A stretch of 64,000 bases of DNA from a bacterium (lineage in GTDB: Bacteria > Auribacterota > UBA6266): NCBI GenBank assembly GCA_023228325.1, contig JALOBK010000001.1, positions 248,001-312,000 on the forward strand, given 5' to 3'. The notes beneath the pieces were generated by a model. The model saw only the letters and a program-made list of their open reading frames with translations, was not told the DNA's origin and did no database searches. Below are positions 17,562 to 26,697 of this stretch, piece by piece. Position 1 is the stretch's first letter. Each line of letters begins with the position of its first letter. The position numbers and the translations under genes were made by a program.

Positions 17562-18499
17562 TAAAATACGTCTTTCATACCGGTGAATAAATCCGTGCTT
17601 AAATACCGTTCACCCGTATCGGGAAATATCACTACGATAAGCTTATCTTTATTTTCCGGTTTTTCCGCCGTTTTCAAAGCCGCCCACGCCGCCGCCCCGC
17701 TTGAGATACCCGCTAATATCCCTTCTTCTTTAGCAAGCCTTCTGGCGGTATCTACAGCGTTTTCGCTGCTGACTTTCACGACTTCATCTATTAAATCCGT
17801 CCTTAAAACACCGGGAACAAATCCCGCCCCGATACCCTGAATCTTATGCGGGCCCGGCTTCCCGCCCGAAAGAACGGGCGATTCCGCCGGCTCAACAGCT
17901 ATTGCTTTAAACGAAGGTCTCTTTTTCTTTATTATTTCGGATATTCCGGTAATCGTTCCTCCCGTTCCCACGCCGCTCACCAGTATATCCACCCTGCCTT
18001 CCGTATCCCTCCAGATCTCTCTGGCGGTGGTTTTTTTGTGTATTTCGGGATTAGCCGGATTTTCAAACTGCTGGGGCATATAAGAGCCGGGCGTTTTTTC
18101 AACCAGCCGTCCGGCCTCTTTTATAGCTCCGGACATTCCTTCGCTTCCGGGAGTGAGCACAATCTCCGCGCCGAGAAAGGCCAGGAGCCTCCTTCTTTCC
18201 AAACTCATGGTATCAGGCATTGTAAGTATCAACTTATAACCTTTGGTAGCGCTTACAAAAGCCAATGCTATACCGGTGTTTCCGCTTGTAGGCTCTACAA
18301 TAGTCATTCCCTTTTTAAGTAATCCTTTTTTTTCCGCCTTTTCAATCATTGAAAGCCCGATCCTGTCTTTCACGCTCGACAGGGGGTTAAAGAACTCAAG
18401 TTTGGCAAGGATATCCGTGTTTCCGCCTTTATTCAGGCGGTTTATCCTGACCAGAGGAGTATTCCCGATAGTTTTAGTGATATCTTCAAAAATCCTCAT
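17561..18499 (-). CDS. cysK: Cysteine synthase A (O-acetylserine sulfhydrylase)
   Basis: A 312-aa fold-II PLP enzyme that makes cysteine from O-acetylserine and sulfide. Lys44 (SSVKDRIG) is the PLP lysine. PTSGNTG (70-76) is the substrate-binding loop, and GVGTGGTITG binds the PLP phosphate. Full length. RBS AGGGGG precedes the ATG, and the gene overlaps nadA by one base. It follows metY by 11 bp in the Rrf2-headed operon, giving two routes for sulfide incorporation. Confidence 0.94.
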   Translation of the reverse strand: MRIFEDITKTIGNTPLVRINRLNKGGNTDILAKLEFFNPLSSVKDRIGLSMIEKAEKKGLLKKGMTIVEPTSGNTGIALAFVSATKGYKLILTMPDTMSLERRRLLAFLGAEIVLTPGSEGMSGAIKEAGRLVEKTPGSYMPQQFENPANPEIHKKTTAREIWRDTEGRVDILVSGVGTGGTITGISEIIKKKRPSFKAIAVEPAESPVLSGGKPGPHKIQGIGAGFVPGVLRTDLIDEVVKVSSENAVDTARRLAKEEGILAGISSGAAAWAALKTAEKPENKDKLIVVIFPDTGERYLSTDLFTGMKDVF

Positions 18500-18510
18500 A
18501 ACATCCCCCT

Positions 18511-19788
18511 TTAAGGTTTAATTTTATTTAAAGCCTGTTCGATATCGTCAATGATATCATCCGCATTTTCAATCCCGACCGACAGCCGGATGAAATCAGG
18601 CGTAACTCCCGCCGCCAGCTGTTCTTCTCCTGACAACTGTTGATGGGTCGTGCTCGCGGGATGAATAGCCAAAGTCTTTGCGTCTCCTATATTGGCAAGA
18701 TGCGATATCAATTTCAATGAATCAATAAACTTTTTTCCGGCGCAGGCTCCGCCCTGAATGCCGAACCCTATTATGGCGCCGGCTCCTTTCGGCAGATATT
18801 TCTGTGATAACCGCCTCTGGCTGCTTGAGCCAAGTCCGGGATAATTAACCCAGTCCACTAATTTATGTTTTTCAAGATAAGCCGCGACTTTAAGGGCGTT
18901 TTCAGAATGTCTCGGCATACGAAGATGCAAAGTCTCAATGCCCTGCAGGAATAAAAACGCGTTAAAAGGAGACATCGCCGGGCCTAAATCCCTCAGTAAT
19001 GTCACCCTTGCTTTGATTATGTAAGCAAGGTTGCCCAGAGGTTTCAGCGCTTCGACAAAATCAATGCCGTGATAACTCGGGTCAGGGCCGGAAATCAAAG
19101 GAAACTTCCCGTTTGTCCAGTCAAATTTTCCCGAGTCGACAATAAGCCCTCCGATAGAAGTCCCGTGACCGCCTAAAAATTTTGTGGCGGAATAAACGAC
19201 AATATCCGCCCCGAAATCAACCGGTTTCAGGAGGTACGGCGCAACAGTATTGTCAATCACAAGAGGGATGCCGTTTTCATGGGCTAAAGCCGACAGTTCC
19301 CCGATATCCGTAACATCAAGCTTCGGGTTCCCTATTGACTCCGCGTATACAGCTTTTGTTTTCGGGTTAATCGCTTTTTTAAATCCATTTAAGTCTCCTG
19401 ATGAAACAAATCTCACCTTAATTCCCAATCGCTTGAATGTATAATGGAAAAGTGTATAGGTTCCTCCATAAAGATTATCCGCCGAAACAATTTCATCCCC
19501 CGCCCGGGCAATATTAAGCAAAGCCAGTGAAATAGCCGCCTGGCCGCTTGCTGTCGCAAGAGCGCCTATGCCTCCTTCAACAGCCGCAATCCTCTTCTCC
19601 AGAACATCAGTGGTGGGATTCATCAGCCGCGTATATATATTTCCAAATTCTTTCAGGGCAAAAAGGTCAGCCGCATGGTCTGAACTCTTAAACTGATAGG
19701 ATGTAGTTTGATATATCGGAACCGCCCTTGCGCCTGTAACCGGGTCGGCTACCTGTCCCGCGTGCAGTAATTGTGTCTCAATTTTCAT
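18511..19788 (-). CDS. metY: O-acetylhomoserine sulfhydrylase (Cys/Met metabolism PLP enzyme)
   Basis: A 425-aa fold-I PLP enzyme. PLP lysine Lys203 lies in YSATKFLGGHG, a motif of O-acetylhomoserine aminocarboxypropyltransferase (MetY), which makes homocysteine from O-acetylhomoserine and sulfide. The length of about 425 fits MetY better than the roughly 380-aa cystathionine gamma-synthase group. The ATG overlaps the stop of the Rrf2 regulator gene (ATGA), so the regulator and the first enzyme are coupled. Confidence 0.92.
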   Translation of the reverse strand: MKIETQLLHAGQVADPVTGARAVPIYQTTSYQFKSSDHAADLFALKEFGNIYTRLMNPTTDVLEKRIAAVEGGIGALATASGQAAISLALLNIARAGDEIVSADNLYGGTYTLFHYTFKRLGIKVRFVSSGDLNGFKKAINPKTKAVYAESIGNPKLDVTDIGELSALAHENGIPLVIDNTVAPYLLKPVDFGADIVVYSATKFLGGHGTSIGGLIVDSGKFDWTNGKFPLISGPDPSYHGIDFVEALKPLGNLAYIIKARVTLLRDLGPAMSPFNAFLFLQGIETLHLRMPRHSENALKVAAYLEKHKLVDWVNYPGLGSSSQRRLSQKYLPKGAGAIIGFGIQGGACAGKKFIDSLKLISHLANIGDAKTLAIHPASTTHQQLSGEEQLAAGVTPDFIRLSVGIENADDIIDDIEQALNKIKP

Positions 19789-20228
19789 TTTAATTGTCCT
19801 CCTTTTTTCCTGTATTTTTTCTTTTTATTCTTATCAACCAGATCTTTCAATGTCACGGCATTCAGGACGTCATCCATTTTTTCTTTAACATCAACCCATA
19901 TATCCCTGCTTAAACAAAACGGCGAACGCTTACAGATGCCGGGGTTTTTTACACATTCAACCAGGCATAAATCCCCTTCCAGTATCTCGATTATATCTTT
20001 TATTTTTACCTTATCGGGAGCTTTAGCCAGAGCATAACCCCCGTGGGCGCCCCTGCTCGAGCTGACCATACCGCATCCTTTCAGGGGAATAATTATATTG
20101 CTGAGATATTTTTCCGAAATATCCTCCCGCCGGGCGATATCCTTTAAAAGCACAGGCCCGCCGCCGTAAGAACACGCCAGGTCATACATAAGCCGCACAC
20201 CATATCTCGAACGGGTTGAAAGCCGCAT
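19785..20228 (-). CDS. Rrf2-family transcriptional regulator (IscR/CymR-like)
   Basis: A 147-aa winged-helix regulator. The HTH occupies about residues 10-65 (VLLKDIARREDISEKYLSNIIIPLK, then SSRGAHGGYALA). The sensor loop has Cys88, Cys92, Cys99 and Cys105. The last three, spaced CX6CX5C, match the cluster-binding loop of IscR-type Fe-S sensors. It heads an operon for sulfur assimilation and Fe-S assembly, so it likely senses cluster status (IscR-like) or cysteine supply (CymR-like). RBS AGGAGG lies 4 bp before the ATG. A 26-bp imperfect palindrome at the promoter is the likely autoregulatory site. The C-terminus is lysine-rich. Confidence 0.92.
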   Translation of the reverse strand: MRLSTRSRYGVRLMYDLACSYGGGPVLLKDIARREDISEKYLSNIIIPLKGCGMVSSSRGAHGGYALAKAPDKVKIKDIIEILEGDLCLVECVKNPGICKRSPFCLSRDIWVDVKEKMDDVLNAVTLKDLVDKNKKKKYRKKGGQLK

Positions 20229-20242
20229 AAAACCTCCTATTT

Positions 20243-20268
20243 ACTACTAATTCAATTGAGTTAATAGT
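20243..20268 (-). promoter_or_regulatory. 26-bp imperfect palindrome, likely Rrf2 operator
   Basis: The minus strand reads ACTATTAACTCA, then ATTGAATTAGTAGT: an inverted repeat with two mismatched pairs in thirteen. It lies just downstream of the -10 box, over the expected start of transcription, and before the RBS of the regulator gene. The position and AT-rich symmetric form fit a repressor site for the Rrf2 protein. Confidence 0.72.
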
Positions 20269-20270
20269 GA

Positions 20271-20299
20271 ATGATAAAACAGCGCCGGATATAAGTCAA
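20271..20299 (-). promoter_or_regulatory. Sigma-70-type promoter of the sulfur/Fe-S operon
   Basis: TTGACT (20294-20299) and TATCAT (20271-20276) on the minus strand have exactly 17 bp between them; each matches consensus at 5/6. It lies 43 bp before the Rrf2 start codon and should drive all eight genes down to cysH. Confidence 0.82.
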
Positions 20300-20306
20300 G
20301 TTTAAA

Positions 20307-23300
20307 TTATTTCCGCAGAGAACCCGCTTCAAATTTTTGGAGTGAATTCCTATCGGCAACGCCGTAATAATCATCCTGCCAGATGAGCAATCCTATGTAT
20401 CCGTATTCTTTCGCTTCGGTAAGGACGCCGTCAACTTCTCTGTCGCCGGCTTCCCTGCCCGCGCCGTCCGAAGCCCTGACGCCCCATTCACCGACAAACA
20501 CCGGTTTGTCTATAGTTATACCCATTTCATCCGCAATATCATACGCATCAGGCAGGGAAGAGGAACCTTCCTGGTAGAAGTGGAACTGAAGGATATCAAG
20601 GTCTGACCCGGCCCACAAAGCAAGCATATCGTCAACCGTATTGCTCCCCAATGTAACCTTTCCGCCTTTATTGCGTATCCTGAGCGCCGATTCCCTGACG
20701 AAAGAGCGGATATCATCCATATCCACAACAGTCAGCTCGGGTTCGTTGAATAAATCCCAGGCAAAAACAGCTTCATTATCCCAGTACGGGCTGAACAGCC
20801 TGTCAATTTCATCAACAAAACGGGCTCGAAGTTCGGGCCGGGTGAAAAGTTCCGGATGCTCTCCCACCGTAATACCGTTTTCGACAGAAGTCCCGTCGGC
20901 TATCTGAAAACTCAACAGCACCGGTATCACCTTTAAATCAGGATAATCGCGCCTTACCTTTTCAACAATTGCAAAGAACACCGCGATATCCTCTTCCGCC
21001 GACTTATCAAATGTAATATAACCGTCATCAAATTTTGCGCCTGACCTCAGGTCCCCCAGCACAGGCATATAACGCACCAGTTTCGATCCCCTTGAGGCTT
21101 CATCCCTTAATCTTTTTTCCAATTCCATGGCGCCTTCAGCCGTTGCCCAGCCAGTCCTCGCGTGGCCGGTCCAGAATCCCACATCGTGGAATGACCCTTT
21201 TATATTAAACCCGATATTATTATTAAAATTGCCGGGCGTATAAATATCAACCGCGGCGAAAACTTTTTTCTCTTCTTCAGTTAAAGCCCAGAGAGGCGTC
21301 TTAAGGCCTATAGCCTGTATTCTTTCTGTCGGTATCCTGTAGCTGTTGTACGAAAAGGCCAATATGGTTATTAACACAAATACTGCGGTTGCGGTAACGA
21401 TCCTGTCCAGAAAATCCACAATTCTTATCTTCGGTTCCCGCTCGGGTATCCAGGCTTGTTTCATATGGAATTCTTTCCATCTGCCGGTGACAAACCTGAA
21501 ATTATAAAGAGATTTCCAGGCAACGATAACAAGGACTATCGAACATATTACGACAAGATTCCATGTATACGAAGCATTCCTGCCTTTCACAAGAGAATTT
21601 ATAACCATTTCATTGAACAAATGGACCTGAAAACCGAAACGAAGCCCTACCATCAGCACCCATGTCATCAAAAGCATAAACCCGTAATTCCGGTACAGGC
21701 GCAGGTCAAGCCTTAAATTCTCAAGGCTTCTTTCAATATCTTCGTAAATAAACCAGGACCTGAAACCGGACAGTTTCTTTTTCACCAGACCGGGAATATC
21801 CGTTTTCCTGAGTTTCTTTTCGTTTCTTTCCACCGCCTCATTTAATATGTCCACGGCTCTCGGCGTCCTCCACCAGTAGCCGATGTTTGCGCCTTTAATC
21901 ACTTCCTGCCAGGCGATCTTGTTCCCGGCTATATAGAGCATATGATAAAAATCTATAAAGAAATTCGGTATCGCGGCCCTGAACCTCATGGCCCTTACGG
22001 CTTTTTCTTTTACCCCGTTTATAACCTGGTTGCCCGCCGCGTTTATATATATATGCCCCAGCATCATCGTCAGGCAATAGATAATGAAAGAAAACACGGC
22101 CGTAAAAATGAATAACCGGAAAATATTTCCCGAAACCAGAATAGAAAAACAGGAACCCATGAAAAGGCCTATTGCCAAAAGAAACTTTCTTGCGGAAACA
22201 ACGCCCGCGGCTTCTTCCAGGCTTCCTTCCTCAACAACTCTTTTTCTTTTTTCCATTTCTTTCAATGCGTTCAAAAGCGCCCGGTTATCAGATGAATATC
22301 CTGAACTGATTCTGGACTGCAGGGTATCAATCATATTGTCGTATTCGTCTATAATCGCCCTTAATCCGAGATAATCGTCCACTCCTTCCTTAACTCCTCT
22401 CATAGTAAAATACCTGTAAATAAAGATTGGTATAAGAATAAGACAGGGCCCTATCACCCATGCCCATCCGCCCACAGAAAAGAAATTAAGCACTGTGGGC
22501 GTATATATTCCTATGGATTTTCTCACGCGTTCAAGAAACTGGACTATGCTGGAATGCCCGTTGATAAACAACGCGATGGGCGCGATCCGGGATGAAAGAG
22601 CCATTTCCCACAGGGATTTTACGGGAATAAAATATATCCACCAGAAAATACACAGCATCCGGGCAACGCGGAATAAAAACGGCTGGACCGCGCTGAAAAG
22701 AGTGGGAATACAGAACGTCGCGCATCCCCATAACCCTTTTCTTTTCCAGAGTTCGGAAAAATTGCTCCAATTTTCGGTAACAATAATAAGGCCCATTATA
22801 TAGCCCTTCATCCATCTTGACATCTGCTTGGGCCTGAATTTGAACCCGACTTCAGACTCAAAACCCGACGGGTCTTCGGGCGTAAGGCTCCAGAAACCGG
22901 AAACATTGAATCCGTACCACCAGAGCACAAGCCCCACCATATAATCTTCGGCGACCTGGAATTCATCCCATCCTCCCAGAGTAAGCAGGCTGTTTTTCAG
23001 ATTATAGTGGTGTTCAATTTCTTTTGATTCGCCTTCTATGTTTAATTTCCCGGAAACTGTTTTATCTTTCCAGTCGATTTCCTCAACCGGTTCGGTCGAA
23101 AAGTAACCCGTAGTCCCGCCCAGAGGCTTAAACGCGTCGTTTGAAGCGTGAAGGCCGTCCCATCCGGCGGTATACCAACTCGCGTATTCACCGAACATAA
23201 ACGCGGCTATCTGTCCTTTTGCGGCATGCAAAGCGTTTGTTATTTTAGCGAGCCGCCCCTGCCCGTTTCGGGGTTCGTTTATCCTTTTATACTCGGCGAT

Positions 23301-26300
23301 AATCAGGGATTTGACAAACCTATCAAATGTTATCCTCCCCGTGATATAATCCGTCGCGCAAACGCCGTAGCCCGGCATATTGCAGAGAGTCACGTATAAA
23401 TTAATCATTTTTCTCAACCCGGTTCTGGCAGTTTTTTTAACCGGCCTGCTCCTGTCATTCGCTTCCGCGTCAAGGCGTTTTATCTTTTCCCATAACATGG
23501 CTGTCGAAAAATATCTTCTGTCGCCTGAAGTAATCTCGAGCAGGGATTTCAGTGTATTATTACAAAAATATCTCAGGTGCCTCGCAAGAACACGCCCTCT
23601 CTTAAAATTAAACCTGTTATATATTACTTTATCCTCATTTTTCAGCAGGTTGGCGTACCGGCGCAATATGCCTTCAATAATCCCCGATGTTTTTTTCAAT
23701 GTTATTCCGACGGCATCTTTTTCAGACAGGGATTCGGGCGCTTTTTCGATCTGAGGAGCTATTTTCGATTCGACTAACTTCCTGACATTCAAAATACCGT
23801 CCGATGTTCCCAGAACAAACTGAAGCAGCTGGTTTTGGTTGGGAATATCTTCAACGTCGTAAATTATTCCGGCGATACCGTCGGACTCGTGCAGCACCGA
23901 TGTGTTGGCTCCCGGTTTTGTGTAAGGCTGGCTCGGTTCTTTGGGCAGCCTTACAAATAATAACCAGTGAAGTTTTTGCAGGAACCCGCTGTGTTTTATA
24001 TTTTCCGGCATGGATTCTTCCTTCCTGCCGTCTTCCCTTACAGCCATTCCCCTTATAAACATCTCGTATTCCGGCACCACACCTTTTACTTTTAGATTAT
24101 TCAACACATTTTTAGACCAGTTTTCCCCGGCAAATATGAATTTCACTTTCTTAAGAGGGTATCTCAGGGCAAGAAGCGATTTTATTAATTTGAAAACCGT
24201 CTCTTCGCTCCCCACAGCGACTATCCACGGAGTCATACGCGGAATGATGTCATAACAGAAGATTATTTTCCTCTCATTATGGGATATTTCCAGAAAACTC
24301 CTGATTTCATACGCGGTAACATTTTTAAAATACTTATCTATATCTTCCTGCGCTTTCCATAATTTCAGGCCGGCATCCAGGGATATGCCTTTACCATGCA
24401 GAAAAACCTTCAATTCATCGAACCCCGGGCAGGACATCCTCTCCAGCAGGCCGTTTTTGCCAAGACTGTCATAATTCTTTTTCAACCCGTCATAATCAAG
24501 CATCTCATAAACCGAACCTGACGGCGCGGCCCCCTTGCCAAAAAGCTTCTCATACCGCATTTTTTGCCGGTTTGAGAGCCTTTCCTTCCATCCCGCCGGA
24601 TCCTCTTTCCTGAATTTATTCGCGAGAATTATCAAATCCCTGTCTTCCCTCTCAATCCTGCCTAAAAGGGTATCAACAAAATTTCTGAACGATTTTTCCC
24701 TTTCATCCTCATCCGCGCCTTCGTATAACTTGTCATCTTCGCATATCGCTTTAAACCTGTGCCTGGCATGCAGAACAATTATCAGCATATACATCGACCT
24801 GATAATCTCCGCCGCGAAAAGCATCTTCACTGTCAATGCGAGTATTCCCACCGCCGGCATAAGCAGGAAAAGGCATATAACGCATACGGCAATCGAGGCT
24901 ATATAACGTTTATGGCATTCTTCATTCCGGGTTTTCTGTCCGGGATACAACTTTGCGAATCTTCCCAGATAGTAAAATGAAAACTTGCCTATAAACAGCG
25001 TGGCGCTGCCGACCATAAGTATTCCGAAGAATATCTGAAGGATAAAAATAAAGAGTTGGAAACCGACTTCCGGCGACCATAAAGGATATCCTTCGGCATT
25101 AAGCCTCACAGCCTCGAATACGGCAAACCCTTTCTGAAACAGCGTGCCTATATTCCCGGTAGAAAGTAAATTGTACGCCGCTGTAACCAGGGCTATGAAT
25201 AAAGTGCCTATCAGATAAAACACGAATCCGACGGCCGTAAGGAACAACACCGTCTTTGAAAGGGTAAATATTTTAAACGGGATTTTTTCGATCCTGGTAA
25301 GGTGAAAAGCGTTCAGGAAGTTACGGACTATACCGCTGTCTCTCATATTCTCCATTCCCGGTATCTCTATATCGAGAGCCCTCTGCAGGGAATCATGGTT
25401 GAGATTATGGGGTTTCAGCCTGTAAAGGGCAGCCCTTATCTGGATAAGAAACCTTCTGACATCAATAGCTTTAAGGTTCTTCTGCGTGTCCGTGCTGTAT
25501 ATCAGCCTTTGATAATCCCTGTAAATCCCCCTCATATCTTTAGCGGGGTAAATAAGCACAAAATTATTCTTAACTTTTGAACCCAGCAGCGTTGAGAACA
25601 ATCCCAGGGCAAAGACGTATACCGAAAAGACGGAGAACACTTTTACCGGGAAACTGAAATCAGCCGCGGCAAGCAGCAGCACAATTATAACGGCGGGTAT
25701 AAATACAACCATCCCGTATACGCTTTTGAACTTATCCATATCCGATTCGCTGTGTTCTTTCTGCAGGAGTTCCTGTATCTGGGATATAGCCCCGTCCATA
25801 GTCGCCCCGAACCTGTCCGACCTTCCTATATTCCCCGACTCATGCAGTTCCCCTCCTTTTATGTTGCGCGCCCTGACCGGCCTGTCCAGATCTTTCAATA
25901 ATTCAAACCATCTCCCCCCGGAGGCGCAGACAAGATGCTCCTTGAACTCATGAACGTCTATATATTCCTTCCTGTAAAACCTTGATGTATATACGACATA
26001 ATCCTTAGCGTTCTCGTCAACAAGTTTTACAACCTCTTTGATAAAGTCCTTAAGTATTTTTTCTTTCTGTTCAACAGCGGCGTCCTTACTCGGGGGAATA
26101 TCGATTGCAGAGACAAGTTTAAGGCTCTCATTCCCGAACCTGACAATCCAGAGTATAGATAGAAGCCTTTTGAGTTCTTTCTTCTGTTTATCTATGAATC
26201 GCCGGGGTTTTGCGATTCTCATATAGTACCTGATGAATAATGAAGAGTTCCACACCGAAAACAACAGCACCGTTAGCAGAATACTCATATCAGGGCCTGC

Positions 26301-26696
26301 TATTTCAAGGGGGTTATAATACTGCAGGAAGAAGAAAACAACAGACAGCGCAACCCCCTTCAACAACTGCAGCCAGTTAACACCGGCAAATATAACGAAA
26401 ACAGCAAGATACGGCAGGAAATTAACTATTTTGGGAAAACCCGCCATATAAGAAATAACCGCTATAACAATAAATTTAAGGGTCTTATACGCAATATCAA
26501 GATTATATCTCGGGTTCGCGTCAAAATTATAATTCCACCAGGCATCGCTCTTTTTCAGTTCCGGAGGGAAAATACCCATATCATCCTGCTGGGAGCCCAT
26601 ACGGGTAAAATCAACACCCATGTTCTCAACCCATTGGTCAATGGCCCTGATATGGAGACTCAATAAATTTTTAATGTCAGATATATTTTTTTCCAA
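20307..26696 (-). CDS. Giant polytopic membrane protein: GT2 glycan synthase fused to a GH-A glycosidase
   Basis: About 2,129 aa, numbered from a TTG at 26696 that has GGAGGTG 7 bp upstream; a longer frame starts at 26726 without an RBS. Residues 75-155, 325-375 and 475-640 are membrane segments. A divergent processive GT2 domain spans about 815-1300: IIYDVEDIPNQNQL (Asp947, Asp950), LGGTTGYF (1192-1199), LGGWDEFQVAED (1240-1252, catalytic Asp1252) and QMSRW (1291-1295). The stretch between the first and second motifs is about 230 residues, much longer than usual. More membrane helices lie at 1310-1440, 1505-1550 and 1670-1785. The C-terminus (about 1815-2125) is a TIM-barrel clan GH-A domain, with acid/base Glu1985 in FNEPE and nucleophile Glu2070 in VFVGEWGV. 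Synthesis plus cleavage of one glycan is inferred. It follows the giant channel-like gene by 1 bp. No known family matches the whole. Confidence 0.8.
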   Translation of the reverse strand: MEKNISDIKNLLSLHIRAIDQWVENMGVDFTRMGSQQDDMGIFPPELKKSDAWWNYNFDANPRYNLDIAYKTLKFIVIAVISYMAGFPKIVNFLPYLAVFVIFAGVNWLQLLKGVALSVVFFFLQYYNPLEIAGPDMSILLTVLLFSVWNSSLFIRYYMRIAKPRRFIDKQKKELKRLLSILWIVRFGNESLKLVSAIDIPPSKDAAVEQKEKILKDFIKEVVKLVDENAKDYVVYTSRFYRKEYIDVHEFKEHLVCASGGRWFELLKDLDRPVRARNIKGGELHESGNIGRSDRFGATMDGAISQIQELLQKEHSESDMDKFKSVYGMVVFIPAVIIVLLLAAADFSFPVKVFSVFSVYVFALGLFSTLLGSKVKNNFVLIYPAKDMRGIYRDYQRLIYSTDTQKNLKAIDVRRFLIQIRAALYRLKPHNLNHDSLQRALDIEIPGMENMRDSGIVRNFLNAFHLTRIEKIPFKIFTLSKTVLFLTAVGFVFYLIGTLFIALVTAAYNLLSTGNIGTLFQKGFAVFEAVRLNAEGYPLWSPEVGFQLFIFILQIFFGILMVGSATLFIGKFSFYYLGRFAKLYPGQKTRNEECHKRYIASIAVCVICLFLLMPAVGILALTVKMLFAAEIIRSMYMLIIVLHARHRFKAICEDDKLYEGADEDEREKSFRNFVDTLLGRIEREDRDLIILANKFRKEDPAGWKERLSNRQKMRYEKLFGKGAAPSGSVYEMLDYDGLKKNYDSLGKNGLLERMSCPGFDELKVFLHGKGISLDAGLKLWKAQEDIDKYFKNVTAYEIRSFLEISHNERKIIFCYDIIPRMTPWIVAVGSEETVFKLIKSLLALRYPLKKVKFIFAGENWSKNVLNNLKVKGVVPEYEMFIRGMAVREDGRKEESMPENIKHSGFLQKLHWLLFVRLPKEPSQPYTKPGANTSVLHESDGIAGIIYDVEDIPNQNQLLQFVLGTSDGILNVRKLVESKIAPQIEKAPESLSEKDAVGITLKKTSGIIEGILRRYANLLKNEDKVIYNRFNFKRGRVLARHLRYFCNNTLKSLLEITSGDRRYFSTAMLWEKIKRLDAEANDRSRPVKKTARTGLRKMINLYVTLCNMPGYGVCATDYITGRITFDRFVKSLIIAEYKRINEPRNGQGRLAKITNALHAAKGQIAAFMFGEYASWYTAGWDGLHASNDAFKPLGGTTGYFSTEPVEEIDWKDKTVSGKLNIEGESKEIEHHYNLKNSLLTLGGWDEFQVAEDYMVGLVLWWYGFNVSGFWSLTPEDPSGFESEVGFKFRPKQMSRWMKGYIMGLIIVTENWSNFSELWKRKGLWGCATFCIPTLFSAVQPFLFRVARMLCIFWWIYFIPVKSLWEMALSSRIAPIALFINGHSSIVQFLERVRKSIGIYTPTVLNFFSVGGWAWVIGPCLILIPIFIYRYFTMRGVKEGVDDYLGLRAIIDEYDNMIDTLQSRISSGYSSDNRALLNALKEMEKRKRVVEEGSLEEAAGVVSARKFLLAIGLFMGSCFSILVSGNIFRLFIFTAVFSFIIYCLTMMLGHIYINAAGNQVINGVKEKAVRAMRFRAAIPNFFIDFYHMLYIAGNKIAWQEVIKGANIGYWWRTPRAVDILNEAVERNEKKLRKTDIPGLVKKKLSGFRSWFIYEDIERSLENLRLDLRLYRNYGFMLLMTWVLMVGLRFGFQVHLFNEMVINSLVKGRNASYTWNLVVICSIVLVIVAWKSLYNFRFVTGRWKEFHMKQAWIPEREPKIRIVDFLDRIVTATAVFVLITILAFSYNSYRIPTERIQAIGLKTPLWALTEEEKKVFAAVDIYTPGNFNNNIGFNIKGSFHDVGFWTGHARTGWATAEGAMELEKRLRDEASRGSKLVRYMPVLGDLRSGAKFDDGYITFDKSAEEDIAVFFAIVEKVRRDYPDLKVIPVLLSFQIADGTSVENGITVGEHPELFTRPELRARFVDEIDRLFSPYWDNEAVFAWDLFNEPELTVVDMDDIRSFVRESALRIRNKGGKVTLGSNTVDDMLALWAGSDLDILQFHFYQEGSSSLPDAYDIADEMGITIDKPVFVGEWGVRASDGAGREAGDREVDGVLTEAKEYGYIGLLIWQDDYYGVADRNSLQKFEAGSLRK

Positions 26697-26697
26697 T

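Noticed and set aside
20229..20306. SAM or other sulfur riboswitch before the Rrf2-metY operon
   Set aside because: The leader is only about 36 nt and is taken up by a palindrome and RBS; there is no room for a riboswitch.
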